This document shows positions 28,036 through 36,595 of a stretch of DNA of 64,000 nt, piece after piece. The stretch lies in the NCBI RefSeq assembly GCF_001294535.1, contig NZ_LGIC01000006.1:62001-126000 (forward strand), given 5' to 3'. The position numbers and the translations under genes are program-made. The notes under the pieces are model-generated. The model ran no database searches and had not been told where the DNA came from. It saw only the letters and a list, made by a program, of their open reading frames with translations. How positions within the stretch are numbered: position 1 is the stretch's first letter; each line of letters opens with the position of its first letter. This DNA is from Cypionkella psychrotolerans (GTDB lineage: Bacteria; Pseudomonadota; Alphaproteobacteria; Rhodobacterales; Rhodobacteraceae).

Positions 28036-29229
28036 ATGACCGATTTCGCCACCACCAAAGCCCAGTTCCAGCTGCCTGCGGGCATGATCTATCTGGACGG
28101 CAACTCGCTGGGCCCCCTGCCGCGCGCAACCGCCGCTCGGGTGGCGCAGACGGTCGAGGCTGAATGGGGCGATTTGCTGATCACCGCTTGGAACAAGGCG
28201 GCGTGGATGGACAAACCGATGCGCGTCGGCGACCGCATTGCGCGGCTGATCGGGGCCGAGGCTGGCCATGTGGTGATGGGCGACACTTTGTCGATCAAGG
28301 TCTATCAGGCGCTTGCCTCGTGTTTGGAGATGAACCCGACCCGGAAAGTGATCCTGTCCGACACCGGCAACTTCCCCTCTGATCTCTACATGGCCGAGGG
28401 GCTCTGCCGCACCTTGGGCAACGGCTACACGCTGAAAACCGTCGCCCCCGAGGACGTTCTGGACGCAATCGACGACAGCGTGGCCGTCACCATGATCACC
28501 GAAGTCGATTACCGCACCGGACGCCGTCACGACATGGCCGCGATCACCGCCCGCGCCCACCAGCATGGCGCGCTCACCATCTGGGATCTGGCGCACTCCG
28601 CAGGGGCCTTCCAAGTCGAACTGGCCAAATGCAACGCCGACTTCGCGGTCGGCTGCACCTATAAATACCTCAACTCCGGCCCCGGCGGCCCGGCGTTTAT
28701 CTACGTCGCCCCCCGCCATGCCGATACCGCCCGCCCGGCGCTTTCGGGCTGGCAAGGCCACGCCGCGCCCTTCGCCTTCGATCTCGACTACCGCCCCGCA
28801 ACCGGGGCCGAACGGATGCGCGTCGGCACCCCGCCGATCCTGCAACTGGCAGCGCTAGAGGCCTCGCTGGATATCTGGGACACGGTGGATATGCAGGACC
28901 TGCGGGCAGCCTCTCTCAAACTACAAGACCAATACATCGCAGGCATTGAAGCCGCCTGCCCCAGCCTGACCCTCGCCACGCCCCGCAACCACCAAGATCG
29001 CGGTAGCCAAGTCTCGTTCCGTCACCCCGAAGGCTACGCCATCATGCAAGCCATGATTGCCCGCGGCGTGATCGGCGATTTCCGCGCCCCCGACATCATC
29101 CGCTGCGGCTTCACACCCTTGTTCATTGACGCCGCCGACGTTGAAAAGGCGATCAAAATCATCGCCGACATCATGCAAAACAACCTCTGGGACCGCCCAG
29201 ACTACAAAACCCGCGCGAAAGTCACCTGA
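28036..29229 (+). CDS. kynU: Kynureninase
   Basis: PLP enzyme that hydrolyses L-kynurenine to anthranilate and alanine. The 397-residue protein opens with IYLDGNSLGPLPRAT, a kynureninase hallmark, and has ITEVDYRTGRRHDM, WDLAHSAGAF and the PLP-lysine region GCTYKYLNSGPGGPAFIYV. The ATG at 28036 follows AGAGG; the frame is open to 27988 without conserved content. It is the first gene after the palindromic operator and is followed, after a hairpin of repeats, by kynA. No kynurenine formamidase gene is present between them. Confidence 0.96.
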   Translation: MTDFATTKAQFQLPAGMIYLDGNSLGPLPRATAARVAQTVEAEWGDLLITAWNKAAWMDKPMRVGDRIARLIGAEAGHVVMGDTLSIKVYQALASCLEMNPTRKVILSDTGNFPSDLYMAEGLCRTLGNGYTLKTVAPEDVLDAIDDSVAVTMITEVDYRTGRRHDMAAITARAHQHGALTIWDLAHSAGAFQVELAKCNADFAVGCTYKYLNSGPGGPAFIYVAPRHADTARPALSGWQGHAAPFAFDLDYRPATGAERMRVGTPPILQLAALEASLDIWDTVDMQDLRAASLKLQDQYIAGIEAACPSLTLATPRNHQDRGSQVSFRHPEGYAIMQAMIARGVIGDFRAPDIIRCGFTPLFIDAADVEKAIKIIADIMQNNLWDRPDYKTRAKVT

Positions 29230-29241
29230 TGCCTTCGGCTT

Positions 29242-29325
29242 TCATCTTGGCAAAAATATCCCCGCCGGAGGCTCCTCGGCCCATCGCCGAAGCCTCCGGC
29301 GGGGATATTTTGACCAATGTGAAAG
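29242..29325. repeat. Inverted pair of dispersed repeats forming a long hairpin between kynU and kynA
   Basis: Two opposed copies create a perfect 21-bp inverted repeat (29253-29273 with 29291-29311). The loop itself has a further TCGGC/GCCGA stem, and TTCATCTTGG and CCAATGTGAAAG flank the pair. It is the most stable structure seen in the window and lies between two co-directional genes. Confidence 0.85.
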
Positions 29326-29468
29326 CCACAAGTGCAGCCCTCTGCCGCCCCGCTGGCTGGATCGCCCAGTGGCGCACCATTGGCAATCTTTCGGTGCTGA
29401 ACTGCCAAACTCATTCCTGCGCCTGACGCCCCATTCGGGGAAAACCCAAATGACAGGAGAGAATGACC

Positions 29469-30368
29469 ATGACCCCCAATCCAAAATCTGGCGATCCCAA
29501 ATCCACCGACGAAAAATCCGGCTGCCCGATACACGCGGCCCCCTACAACCCGGCAACCGAAGGCGCGCAAATGTCGTTCGACGGCCGGATGTCCTACGGC
29601 GACTATCTGCACATCGACCAGATCCTATCCGCCCAGCGGCAACTCACCCCGGCGCATGACGAGATGTTGTTCATCATCCAGCACCAAACCTCCGAGCTCT
29701 GGATGAAGCTGGCGCTGCACGAGTTGAACGCCGCCCGCCAAACCATCGCCGCAGGCCGCGCGCCGGAAGCGTTCAAGATGCTCGCCCGGATTTCCCGGAT
29801 TTTTGAGCAGTTGAACAACGCCTGGGACGTGCTGCGCACCATGACGCCGTCGGATTACACCACGTTCCGCGAAGGTTTGGGGCAGTCGTCGGGGTTTCAG
29901 AGCTGGCAATACCGCCTGATCGAATACGCCGTCGGCAACCGCAACCTGGCGATGCTGAAACCGCACGCCCACCGCGCCGACCTCACCGCCCTGTTGGAAG
30001 CCGAACTCGCCCGCCCCAGCCTGTACGACGAAGCCCTGCGCCACCTCGCTCGCGCGGGCCTGCCGGTGCCCGAAGACGTGCTGAACCGCGATCTGCGCCA
30101 GCCTTGGGTGGTGCATGAAGGTGTGCAGCGGGTGTGGGAAACCGTCTACCGCGATCCCACGCAATACTGGCAGGCCTATGAACTGGCCGAGAAACTGGTC
30201 GATTTCGAAGATTATTTCCGCCGCTGGCGCTTCAATCATGTGACCACGGTTGAACGCGTCATCGGGTTGAAACGCGGTACAGGTGGAACTGGCGGCGTGA
30301 GTTACCTGCGCCGGATGCTGGATGTAGAGCTGTTCCCCGAACTCTGGCATCTGCGCACGACTCTGTAA
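29469..30368 (+). CDS. kynA: Tryptophan 2,3-dioxygenase
   Basis: Heme enzyme that opens the indole ring of L-tryptophan to N-formylkynurenine. The family heme and substrate regions are visible: [25 protein letters not shown] with the distal His, and [16 protein letters not shown] with the proximal His, followed by [13 protein letters not shown]. Two in-frame ATGs lie at 29463 and 29469. The second was chosen because AGGAGA at 29455-29460 is then 8 bases away; it gives 299 residues. The Cys-containing N-terminal extension (about 30 residues) is variable in the family. It acts before kynU in the pathway. Confidence 0.96.
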   Translation: MTPNPKSGDPKSTDEKSGCPIHAAPYNPATEGAQMSFDGRMSYGDYLHIDQILSAQRQLTPAHDEMLFIIQHQTSELWMKLALHELNAARQTIAAGRAPEAFKMLARISRIFEQLNNAWDVLRTMTPSDYTTFREGLGQSSGFQSWQYRLIEYAVGNRNLAMLKPHAHRADLTALLEAELARPSLYDEALRHLARAGLPVPEDVLNRDLRQPWVVHEGVQRVWETVYRDPTQYWQAYELAEKLVDFEDYFRRWRFNHVTTVERVIGLKRGTGGTGGVSYLRRMLDVELFPELWHLRTTL

Positions 30369-30457
30369 CGGCGCACCATATGCTCGAGCCTGTGGCGCGG
30401 CCCTGATGCAAGCAATCCCACGACCTTGTGATTATACATATATTGGAAACAAGGGCT

Positions 30458-30486
30458 TTGACCTTGCTTTTCAGCTCCACTAGCGT
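30458..30486 (+). promoter_or_regulatory. Candidate sigma-70 promoter of the L,D-transpeptidase gene
   Basis: TTGACC (30458-30463), 17 bases, then TAGCGT (30481-30486), about 60 bases upstream of the start codon. Confidence 0.45.
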
Positions 30487-30502
30487 CTTTACAAGAGAAT
30501 CT

Positions 30503-30528
30503 GGGCGGCACCTCTCTGCCGCCCCATT
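30503..30528 (+). terminator. Terminator-like hairpin in the leader of the L,D-transpeptidase gene
   Basis: GGGCGGCA-CCTCTC-TGCCGCCC followed by CATTTTG. It may end kynA transcription or attenuate the next gene, since it sits between the predicted promoter and the start codon. Confidence 0.5.
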
Positions 30529-30545
30529 TTGTGATAGGCTGACGG

Positions 30546-31625
30546 ATGCGTTTTTTGACGGTTAAACTTCTGGCAGCGACAGCTTTGTCGCTGACACTCG
30601 CGGCCTGCGTGCCGGGCACAACCCTTCCCGGAGCGCCCGCCGCTGTCGCACAAGCCCCGGTGCCAACCGACAATGCGCTGCATTATGCGGGCGTCAGCGA
30701 TGACGGCAAAACTGTGCCGACGGTGCCGGTCGAGAAAGTGCCGCCGGAATTCCAGGTGCAGCAGGTCGATTATACCAGCGCCGAAGCGGTCGGCACCATC
30801 ATCATCGCGCCGTCAGAGCGCCACCTCTATTATGTCAACGGCAAGAACACCGCGCTGCGCTACGGCATCGCTGTCGGTCGGGCGGGCTTCCAATGGGCAG
30901 GCGTCGCCAATATCACCAGCCGCACGCATTGGCCGAAATGGACGCCGCCGCCAGAAATGATCGACCGTCACCCCGAGCTTGCGAAATGGGAAAAGGGCCA
31001 GCCCGGCGGGCCGACCAACCCGCTGGGCGCGCGGGCTTTGTATCTGACCACCAATGGGGTGGATTACGGCTACCGCATCCACGGCACACCCGAATGGTTT
31101 TCGATCGGCAAAAACGCCTCGTCCGGCTGTATCCGCATGATCAACCAAGACGTGATGGATCTCTACAACCGCGTGCAGGATGGCGCCAAGGTTGTGGTGC
31201 TGAACGCCGACGGCAGCTATCCCGACAAACTGAAACTGCCGCCGCCTGCGCCGAAGAAGAAAAAACCCGCACCCGCCCCGGTTGAGGCCGTGGCCCCCGT
31301 GCTGAGCGCGACCCCAACCATGCTACCGGGTGCCACGACCTTGCCCGCAGCACCTGCGGCGACAATTACCCCGGCTGAGGCATCGCCTGCCGCAACCGTG
31401 GCCCCGGATGCGACCATGGCTCCCGCCGCGACGATGGCCCCTGCGGCAGCGACCACCGCTCCGGCGGCAACTGCTCCAGTGGTTACAGCGCCCGATGCAA
31501 CCGCTCCCGTGGCGACAACGCCAGCAGTGACCGCTCCGGCAGCGACAACAGCGCCTGCGGTGACGGCTCCAGCCCCTGCCGTCTGCGCCGTGCCCTTGGT
31601 CAACGGCCTCTGCCCACAGCCGTAA
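30546..31625 (+). CDS. L,D-transpeptidase (YkuD family), probable lipoprotein
   Basis: Periplasmic enzyme that cross-links peptidoglycan stems or attaches proteins to them. Residues 1-20 form a lipoprotein-type signal with the lipobox LAAC. The YkuD domain spans about residues 80-225 and ends with the catalytic motif seen as HGTPEWFSIGKNASSGCIRM, containing the His and Cys. The last 130 residues are an Ala/Pro/Thr-rich low-complexity tail after a KKKKPAP stretch, probably a flexible wall-spanning linker. The final residues contain two cysteines (CAVPLVNGLC). A strong terminator follows. Confidence 0.9.
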   Translation: MRFLTVKLLAATALSLTLAACVPGTTLPGAPAAVAQAPVPTDNALHYAGVSDDGKTVPTVPVEKVPPEFQVQQVDYTSAEAVGTIIIAPSERHLYYVNGKNTALRYGIAVGRAGFQWAGVANITSRTHWPKWTPPPEMIDRHPELAKWEKGQPGGPTNPLGARALYLTTNGVDYGYRIHGTPEWFSIGKNASSGCIRMINQDVMDLYNRVQDGAKVVVLNADGSYPDKLKLPPPAPKKKKPAPAPVEAVAPVLSATPTMLPGATTLPAAPAATITPAEASPAATVAPDATMAPAATMAPAAATTAPAATAPVVTAPDATAPVATTPAVTAPAATTAPAVTAPAPAVCAVPLVNGLCPQP

Positions 31626-31644
31626 GCGGAACACCCCAGCCAAC

Positions 31645-31679
31645 AAAAAAACCCGCCTCAGACTGAGGCGGGTTTTTTC
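31645..31679. terminator. Strong bidirectional Rho-independent terminator
   Basis: AAAAAA then CCCGCCTCA-GAC-TGAGGCGGG then TTTTTT. It lies between the convergent L,D-transpeptidase and lyxose isomerase-like genes and has A and T tracts on both sides. Confidence 0.92.
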
Positions 31680-31700
31680 ATGCTTAGATTTCCGACAGGC

Positions 31701-32384
31701 TCACAACCACTTATCGTAATCGCTGACCAGCAGATGCGTCGGCGCGACGTCTTCCTCAATATCGGCAAAGCGCCCAATCGGTTCGCGGAACACGTTGTCA
31801 GTGACATCGTCGTTCACCGTCGAGACCTCGCCGATCAACACATCACCGCCCTCGCCCCAGAACGCATGCCAATCGCCCGGCATCAGCGTCACAGATTCCC
31901 CCGGCGCGAGTTTCAGCTTGTCGCCCGGCTTGTAAGGCCGCTCAATACCATCGCAATGCACCAGCCCACCGCGATCCGCCGCCCAGTTGCCTTTGTCGTC
32001 CGAACCATAAAGTTCAACCACCAAAGTCGCCCCGCCCCGGTTGATGATATCCTCGGCCTTAATGACATGGGTGTGCATCGGCGACAGCTGATCCTGCCGC
32101 GAAATCAATAGCTTCTCGGCATAGCACATGCCGCCGCCGCGTTGCAGATCAGCGAGTGAGCCGTTGCGCAAGGTGAACAAAAATAGCCCCATCTGATCAA
32201 AGCGGCCTTGGCCGTAATCGGTGATGTCCCAGCCACAACGGCCCTCAATCACCCGCGATGCAATCGGTTTATTCGCCTTGAACTCATTCGGCGACCAGTT
32301 GGCAAACGGCGGCAAGACAAAGCCATAATGGCGCACCATATCCTCTGCCCCAGCCATAATCTCATTAATACGCGACCGCTTCAT
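31701..32384 (-). CDS. D-lyxose ketol-isomerase-like cupin protein
   Basis: 227-residue single-domain cupin resembling D-lyxose isomerases, which interconvert D-lyxose and D-xylulose. Metal-ligand regions are visible as LSPMHTHVIKAEDIINRGG (His and Glu) and LMPGDWHAFWGEGGD. The ATG at 32384 is preceded by GGAGGG; the frame is open to 32444 without conserved content. No sugar transporter or kinase is adjacent, so the physiological substrate is open. The upstream spacer carries two striking palindromes. Confidence 0.82.
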   Translation of the reverse strand: MKRSRINEIMAGAEDMVRHYGFVLPPFANWSPNEFKANKPIASRVIEGRCGWDITDYGQGRFDQMGLFLFTLRNGSLADLQRGGGMCYAEKLLISRQDQLSPMHTHVIKAEDIINRGGATLVVELYGSDDKGNWAADRGGLVHCDGIERPYKPGDKLKLAPGESVTLMPGDWHAFWGEGGDVLIGEVSTVNDDVTDNVFREPIGRFADIEEDVAPTHLLVSDYDKWL

Positions 32385-32452
32385 CTTCACCCTCCCAAGA
32401 ATCTGCCCGCAGTATACCGCCAATGTTTGCGCCAACAACGGCAAACCGGGCG

Positions 32453-32495
32453 CGGAATTCGCGCGAATTCCGGCACGATTTTCGCGCGAAAATCG
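32453..32495. promoter_or_regulatory. Twin 20-bp perfect palindromes, candidate operators
   Basis: CGGAATTCGCGCGAATTCCG (32453-32472) and CGATTTTCGCGCGAAAATCG (32476-32495) are both perfect and share the core TTCGCGCGAA. The centres are 23 bp apart. They lie about 70-110 bp upstream of the lyxose isomerase-like start and directly after the stop of the small gene at 32497, so they may be operators or tandem terminator hairpins. Confidence 0.6.
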
Positions 32496-32496
32496 C

Positions 32497-32724
32497 CTAC
32501 GTTAAACGCCGGATCGGTTCATTGTTGCAGAAAATCACAAACTGCCCGGCATTTTCTACCACCGGAAATCCCCGCCGCTTGGCTTCGCTCAGAAATGCCT
32601 CACGTCCAATGTAACGCTCGACATCCCGAACCTTACGCCGGACAATCGCGCCACTCATCGCAGCTTGAGAGCCAAACAGCTCCAAGAAAAATTGCTGAGG
32701 ACTGATCGGGGGCAAAGCGGACAT
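32497..32724 (-). CDS. Small conserved-looking protein of unknown function
   Basis: 75 residues, basic centre (VRRKVRDVERYIGREAFLSE) and an end resembling GFPVVENAGQFVIFCN. I recall similar small proteins in Rhodobacterales, sometimes misnamed phosphoribosylanthranilate isomerase, but I cannot assign a function. Codon use looks coding and the GC distribution matches neighbours. It lies 33 bp downstream of the end of no obvious partner: the amidotransferase-like gene upstream starts at 33534 and ends at 32758, so the two could be co-transcribed. Confidence 0.65.
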   Translation of the reverse strand: MSALPPISPQQFFLELFGSQAAMSGAIVRRKVRDVERYIGREAFLSEAKRRGFPVVENAGQFVIFCNNEPIRRLT

Positions 32725-32757
32725 GCAAACATCCTGCCGCGCTTTGGTTAAAAATCC

Positions 32758-33534
32758 CTAAACGCGCACCGCCCAAGCCCGCACCGCATCACCAAACGCG
32801 GTGAACAACGGCCGCGACACCGGATCATTCGCCGCATTCCACTCCGGGTGCCACTGCACCGACAGCGTAAACCCCGGCGCGCCCTGCACATACAAAGCCT
32901 CCGGCGTGCCATCCGGTGCCACGCCGTCAATCACAATCCGGCCGCCCACCCGCGCCACACCCTGCCCGTGCAGCGTATTGGTCATCACCTCAGACGCCCC
33001 CATCAGCCGCGCAAACACCCCGCCTTCGGTGAATTTCACCACATGGCGGTGCGCGAACACCTCCTCCATCGTGCCATCCGGCGGCATCCGGTGGTTCAAC
33101 CGCCCCGGCAGATCGCGGATCTCGGGGTAAAGCGAGCCGCCCATCGCCACATTGACCTCTTGAAACCCCCGGCACACACCCAAAAACGGCTGGCCACTTT
33201 CCACACAAGCCCGGATCAGCGGCAACGTGATCGCATCACGCCCGCGGTCAAAGGCGCCATGCGCCGGGGTTTCCGGCTCGCCATATTCATCGGGATGCAC
33301 ATTGGGCCGCCCGCCGGTCAACAAAAATCCATCACAGACCGCCATCAGATCAGCGACCGAGACAAACCTAGGATCAGCCGGCACGATAAGCGGCACACAG
33401 CCCGCCACCTCCGCCACCGCTTCCGAGTTGATATGCCCGGCGGCATGCACCTCATAGCGCTCATTCATGGTATGGGCGTTGCCGATGATCCCGACAACGG
33501 GGCGGCGCGCGGCATTTGACGTAGCGGAGGGCAT
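32758..33534 (-). CDS. Class-I glutamine amidotransferase-like hydrolase (PuuD/peptidase C26 type)
   Basis: 258-residue enzyme of the gamma-glutamyl hydrolase type, which in PuuD releases GABA from gamma-glutamyl-GABA in putrescine breakdown. The nucleophile elbow is FLGVCRGFQEVNVAMGGSLY and the His/Glu part SVQWHPEWN; LLTGGRPNVHPDEYG is typical of this subfamily. The ATG at 33534 is where conserved sequence starts; the frame is open to 33681. No other Puu genes are nearby, so the substrate is not certain. Confidence 0.85.
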   Translation of the reverse strand: MPSATSNAARRPVVGIIGNAHTMNERYEVHAAGHINSEAVAEVAGCVPLIVPADPRFVSVADLMAVCDGFLLTGGRPNVHPDEYGEPETPAHGAFDRGRDAITLPLIRACVESGQPFLGVCRGFQEVNVAMGGSLYPEIRDLPGRLNHRMPPDGTMEEVFAHRHVVKFTEGGVFARLMGASEVMTNTLHGQGVARVGGRIVIDGVAPDGTPEALYVQGAPGFTLSVQWHPEWNAANDPVSRPLFTAFGDAVRAWAVRV

Positions 33535-33811
33535 GACGGGCCTGCATTGCAATTTCACCCTATCATAGCAGCGCCCCCGGCAGGGTGAAGGCCGAAACTC
33601 CCCGCAACCGGGCTCCATCCGCAAATCCGCGTGATTTTTAAGCAGACCGCCCGAAACCGTAGCACAACAGCCATCCGCCACAACCGGAACCTATAGTCTC
33701 AACCCAAGCCCATCCCCGGCAGAATGTCGCAAACAGGCTGGACCGCCGCAGCCCGCGCCCCTAGACAGAACCAAACGCCCCTCCGGGCAATCCGCTGCAG
33801 GACGCCAGACC

Positions 33812-34643
33812 ATGCCCCGCCCGCCCACCGCGCCGCTGATTGGCGTTGCCTTCATGCTGGGGGCGATGGCCAGCCTGCCTTTCATCGACGTGTTCGCCAA
33901 GTTCCTCGGCCAGCAAGGCGTGCCGGTGCTGCAAATAGTCTGGGCCCGGCTCAGCGTCGGCGCGCTGGTGGCCCTGCCCTTCGCGCTCAGCCATCGCGGC
34001 CCAAAAGGCCTGATCCCCGACCGCCCAGTCTATCACGGATTGCGCGCCACCTTCCTGATCCTCGCCACCTTCTGCTTCTTTCTATCGCTGAAATTCCTGC
34101 CGATCGCCGATGCGCTGGCGATCTTCTTCGTGCAGCCGCTGGTGGTTACGGTGCTGTCGGCACTGGTGCTGAAAGAAGCCGTGCCGCGCAACCGCTGGGC
34201 CGCCGTCGCCGTGGGCTTTGCGGGCACCTTGATCATCATCCGCCCCGGCTTTGTCGCCCTCAATCCCGGCAGCCTGTTGGCCCTCGCCGCAGGCACCTTC
34301 CTTGCGATCTATTTCGTGATGACCCGCCACATCTCGGGCCGCGCCCCCGCCATGGTCACCACCTTCCAAACCAATGCGGTGGGTGCGGTGTTTCTCAGCC
34401 TCGCGATGCCCTTCATCTGGCACACTCCAACGCCCGGCCAATGGCTGATGTGCGCAGGCCTCGCTGCTCGCCCCATTGGCTTATACTGAGATGGTGGTCG
34501 CCACCGTCGTCGGCTGGTATTTCTTCGGCGATTTCCCCGATTCCCTGACCTTCCTCGGCGTCGCCGTGCTGATCGCCTGCGCGCTTTACATCACGCTGAC
34601 CGAGCGCAACCGCACCACACCCGATGCGATAGAGCAGCCGTGA
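33812..34643 (+). pseudogene. EamA/DMT-family transporter, disrupted by an internal deletion and frame change
   Basis: The first 218 or so codons encode a normal ten-helix EamA-type permease (PRPPTAPLIGVAFMLGAMAS onwards) up to QWLMCAGLA, after which the frame reads ARPIGLY and stops at 34489. The last part of the family continues in another frame from about 34464 (LLAPLAYTEMVVATVVGWYF) to a stop at 34643. About 25-30 residues that normally connect these parts, roughly membrane helix 9, are missing. This points to a deletion of non-triplet length near 34455-34470. The product would lack its C-terminal membrane part and is probably non-functional. Confidence 0.8.
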
Positions 34644-34725
34644 TTTCTTCATGTAATAGATGAGTTTCTGGCAACAAGATACTGATGTAGAACAACCATA
34701 TCCGATCATCCAATGCACTTCCGGC

Positions 34726-34758
34726 TTTCACATTGGCTTAAATATCCCCGCCGGAGGC
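34726..34758. repeat. Dispersed repeat, orientation A
   Basis: A full-length copy: TTTCACATTGGCTTAAATAT followed by CCCCGCCGGAGGC. It lies between the EamA pseudogene and the convergent sulfotransferase gene. The rest of this 172-bp gap shows nothing else. Confidence 0.8.
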
Positions 34759-34815
34759 GCACATCTCCGCAAACACTGCATTAGAATACCATTCCCCCAG
34801 CACCATAAACCTGTG

Positions 34816-35571
34816 CTAGCCCTGCGCCGCCAGATCCAGCCGATACTGCCGCATCCAGTCCGTACTCACCGCATCCGCCAGTTTCGCTACCCCCGGTCGC
34901 AAACTGGCCGCGACAGGCTCCACCACGCCCAAAGCCGCACAAATCCGCGCCACCTCTGCCACCGGATCGGCAGCGAGGCTGTCATAGGAAATCCGCAACG
35001 GCGCAATGCCCTGCGCTGCAAACCAGTGCAACCAAGCCGCATCGAGCGCCTGCAACTCCGCCACCACCGCCCTGATCCGCGCGAAATCATACCGAGGCTT
35101 TTGCGGCGGCGACAGCCGCTCCGCCTCCGACCCATCCGGCCCGATATGCCACAACCCGCTCTGCTCGGCTTTGATCAAGGACACCGCCTGCGCCAGCTTG
35201 TCCGCACGGCTCAGATGCACAAACAGCACCTCGCCAAACGCCGCCCGCAGCCGTGCGCGGTCCGAAGCCAGCCCCGGATAAACCGCGCCAATCATCCGCG
35301 CCACGTCGCCCAGATTCTCCCGCATCAACCGCAAGCCAAACACTCCGGTCTGCCCCGAACCCGCCTTGATCGCAGCGGCCAAATACGCCGCACCATAAGC
35401 CGCGTCGCTCAGATCACTACGCTCCGGCAAGTCCCAAGCCCGTGCCCAAACCGGGTCCACATCGCGCATAAAAAACGAATCCGGCGCGCCCGCCGCTTTC
35501 GTCGCCGCCAACACATCACACAGCAACGTGCTGCCACTGCGCGGCGTGCCACAGATGATATAGCTTTTCAC
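34816..35571 (-). CDS. Stf0-type sulfotransferase
   Basis: 251-residue protein with the PAPS-binding 5'-phosphosulfate loop IICGTPRSGSTLLCDVL at the N-terminus and a 3'-phosphate region near LFVHLSRADKLAQAVSLIKA, as in Stf0 (trehalose 2-sulfotransferase-like) proteins. It would transfer sulfate from PAPS to a sugar or other hydroxyl acceptor in the cytoplasm. The acceptor cannot be predicted. No sulfation genes are adjacent. Confidence 0.82.
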   Translation of the reverse strand: MKSYIICGTPRSGSTLLCDVLAATKAAGAPDSFFMRDVDPVWARAWDLPERSDLSDAAYGAAYLAAAIKAGSGQTGVFGLRLMRENLGDVARMIGAVYPGLASDRARLRAAFGEVLFVHLSRADKLAQAVSLIKAEQSGLWHIGPDGSEAERLSPPQKPRYDFARIRAVVAELQALDAAWLHWFAAQGIAPLRISYDSLAADPVAEVARICAALGVVEPVAASLRPGVAKLADAVSTDWMRQYRLDLAAQG

Positions 35572-35670
35572 CAGAACTTGCCTCTCTCTGCAGGCTCCCA
35601 GATACGCCGCCAGCCTGACAGTTGAAGACCTGTATCGCTGCCCGGAAAAACCAACTCCAGGAGTTGCTCT

Positions 35671-35699
35671 CTTAGAAATACTCCCGCCGGAGGCTCCCC
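35671..35699. repeat. Dispersed repeat, variant AAATACTCCCGCCGGAGGC
   Basis: Orientation A variant in the gap between the sulfotransferase start and the GFA gene end. A small hairpin CAACTCC-A-GGAGTTG lies just before it. Confidence 0.7.
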
Positions 35700-35777
35700 C
35701 ATGACGTCAAAGCCCCTCGCTCCGCAGCCATCGCCCGGCAGCGCGGCCGAGGCCGCCCCGCCGTCTCAAACACCCGC

Positions 35778-36203
35778 TCAGGTCTTTGAGAACCGCAACA
35801 CCCCCGCCACCCGGTCGCCGCCGCCAGCATCCGAAGGGTGCGCCACCCCGTTCATCACCAAAACCTCAGCGAAATCAAATAGCGACATCCCCGCAATGCA
35901 GGCCACATTGACGCCAAACTGTCCGGGGTCCGACCTGCGCTGATGATGGGTATAGATGCCGCAGGTCTTGCAGAAATAATGCCGCGCCACCTTGGTGTTG
36001 AACTGGTAAAGGCTCAAATTTTCCTCGCCCTGCACAAACACAATCTCGCCAACCTGCGCCGAGACCACAACCGCCCCGCGCATCCGACACAGCGAACAAT
36101 CACAGCGCCGCGCGCTGGCAACCCCATCGCTCAGCCGCAGCCGAAACTGCACCGCCCCGCAATGGCAGGCCGCATCCAACATCCCGCCCGCTTCATGAGT
36201 CAT
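35778..36203 (-). CDS. GFA family (Mss4-like) zinc protein
   Basis: 141-residue member of the family named after glutathione-dependent formaldehyde-activating enzyme (DUF636). Zinc-ligand cysteines are visible as CHCGAVQFRL, CDCSLCRMRGA and FCKTCGIYTHHQ. Many members have no proven activity, so a formaldehyde role is not claimed. An ATG 7 codons downstream is an alternative start. Confidence 0.85.
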   Translation of the reverse strand: MTHEAGGMLDAACHCGAVQFRLRLSDGVASARRCDCSLCRMRGAVVVSAQVGEIVFVQGEENLSLYQFNTKVARHYFCKTCGIYTHHQRRSDPGQFGVNVACIAGMSLFDFAEVLVMNGVAHPSDAGGGDRVAGVLRFSKT

Positions 36204-36595
36204 CGCACCAACTGCCCTTGCGTGCCAACAGGTTAGAGCGGTTGAGGATTCTCAGAAATCGAAAAACGCGGCCCCGCACGCCCCGCGACCGCATTTTTCG
36301 ACCCCTGTGCTTTCCGTGAAACCCAAAGCCGCCCAGCCCGACACAATAAAACCAAAGCCCTCAATCTCGCCAGCATTTGCTCTTTGTCAAATACTCCCCG
36401 CGGAGCGGCCTCCATCAATGCCAATCACAAGGCCGCAAACCCGCCCTCCGGCAGCGCGGTCGAGCGCCCCCTCGATGGGGGCCGAGACCGCCCCCGGTTC
36501 AGGCCACGCCCAGCAAAGGTTAAGACTATGTGAACGACCCAAGGCTAACCCCTTGAAATCCCATACGCACAAACCTGTCCACGCGCGGACAGCCC
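36204..36595. other. 392-bp intergenic region with one repeat copy
   Basis: No gene is supported. One variant repeat copy (AAATACTCCCCGCGGAGCGG) lies at about 36389-36408. The rest shows no promoter or RNA gene that I can recognise; overlapping open frames have unconvincing composition. Confidence 0.6.

Noticed and set aside
31300-31600. Repeats at the end of the L,D-transpeptidase gene as a tandem repeat or CRISPR-like array
   Set aside because: The pattern is an Ala/Pro/Thr-rich coding tail of irregular period, without conserved repeats or spacers.
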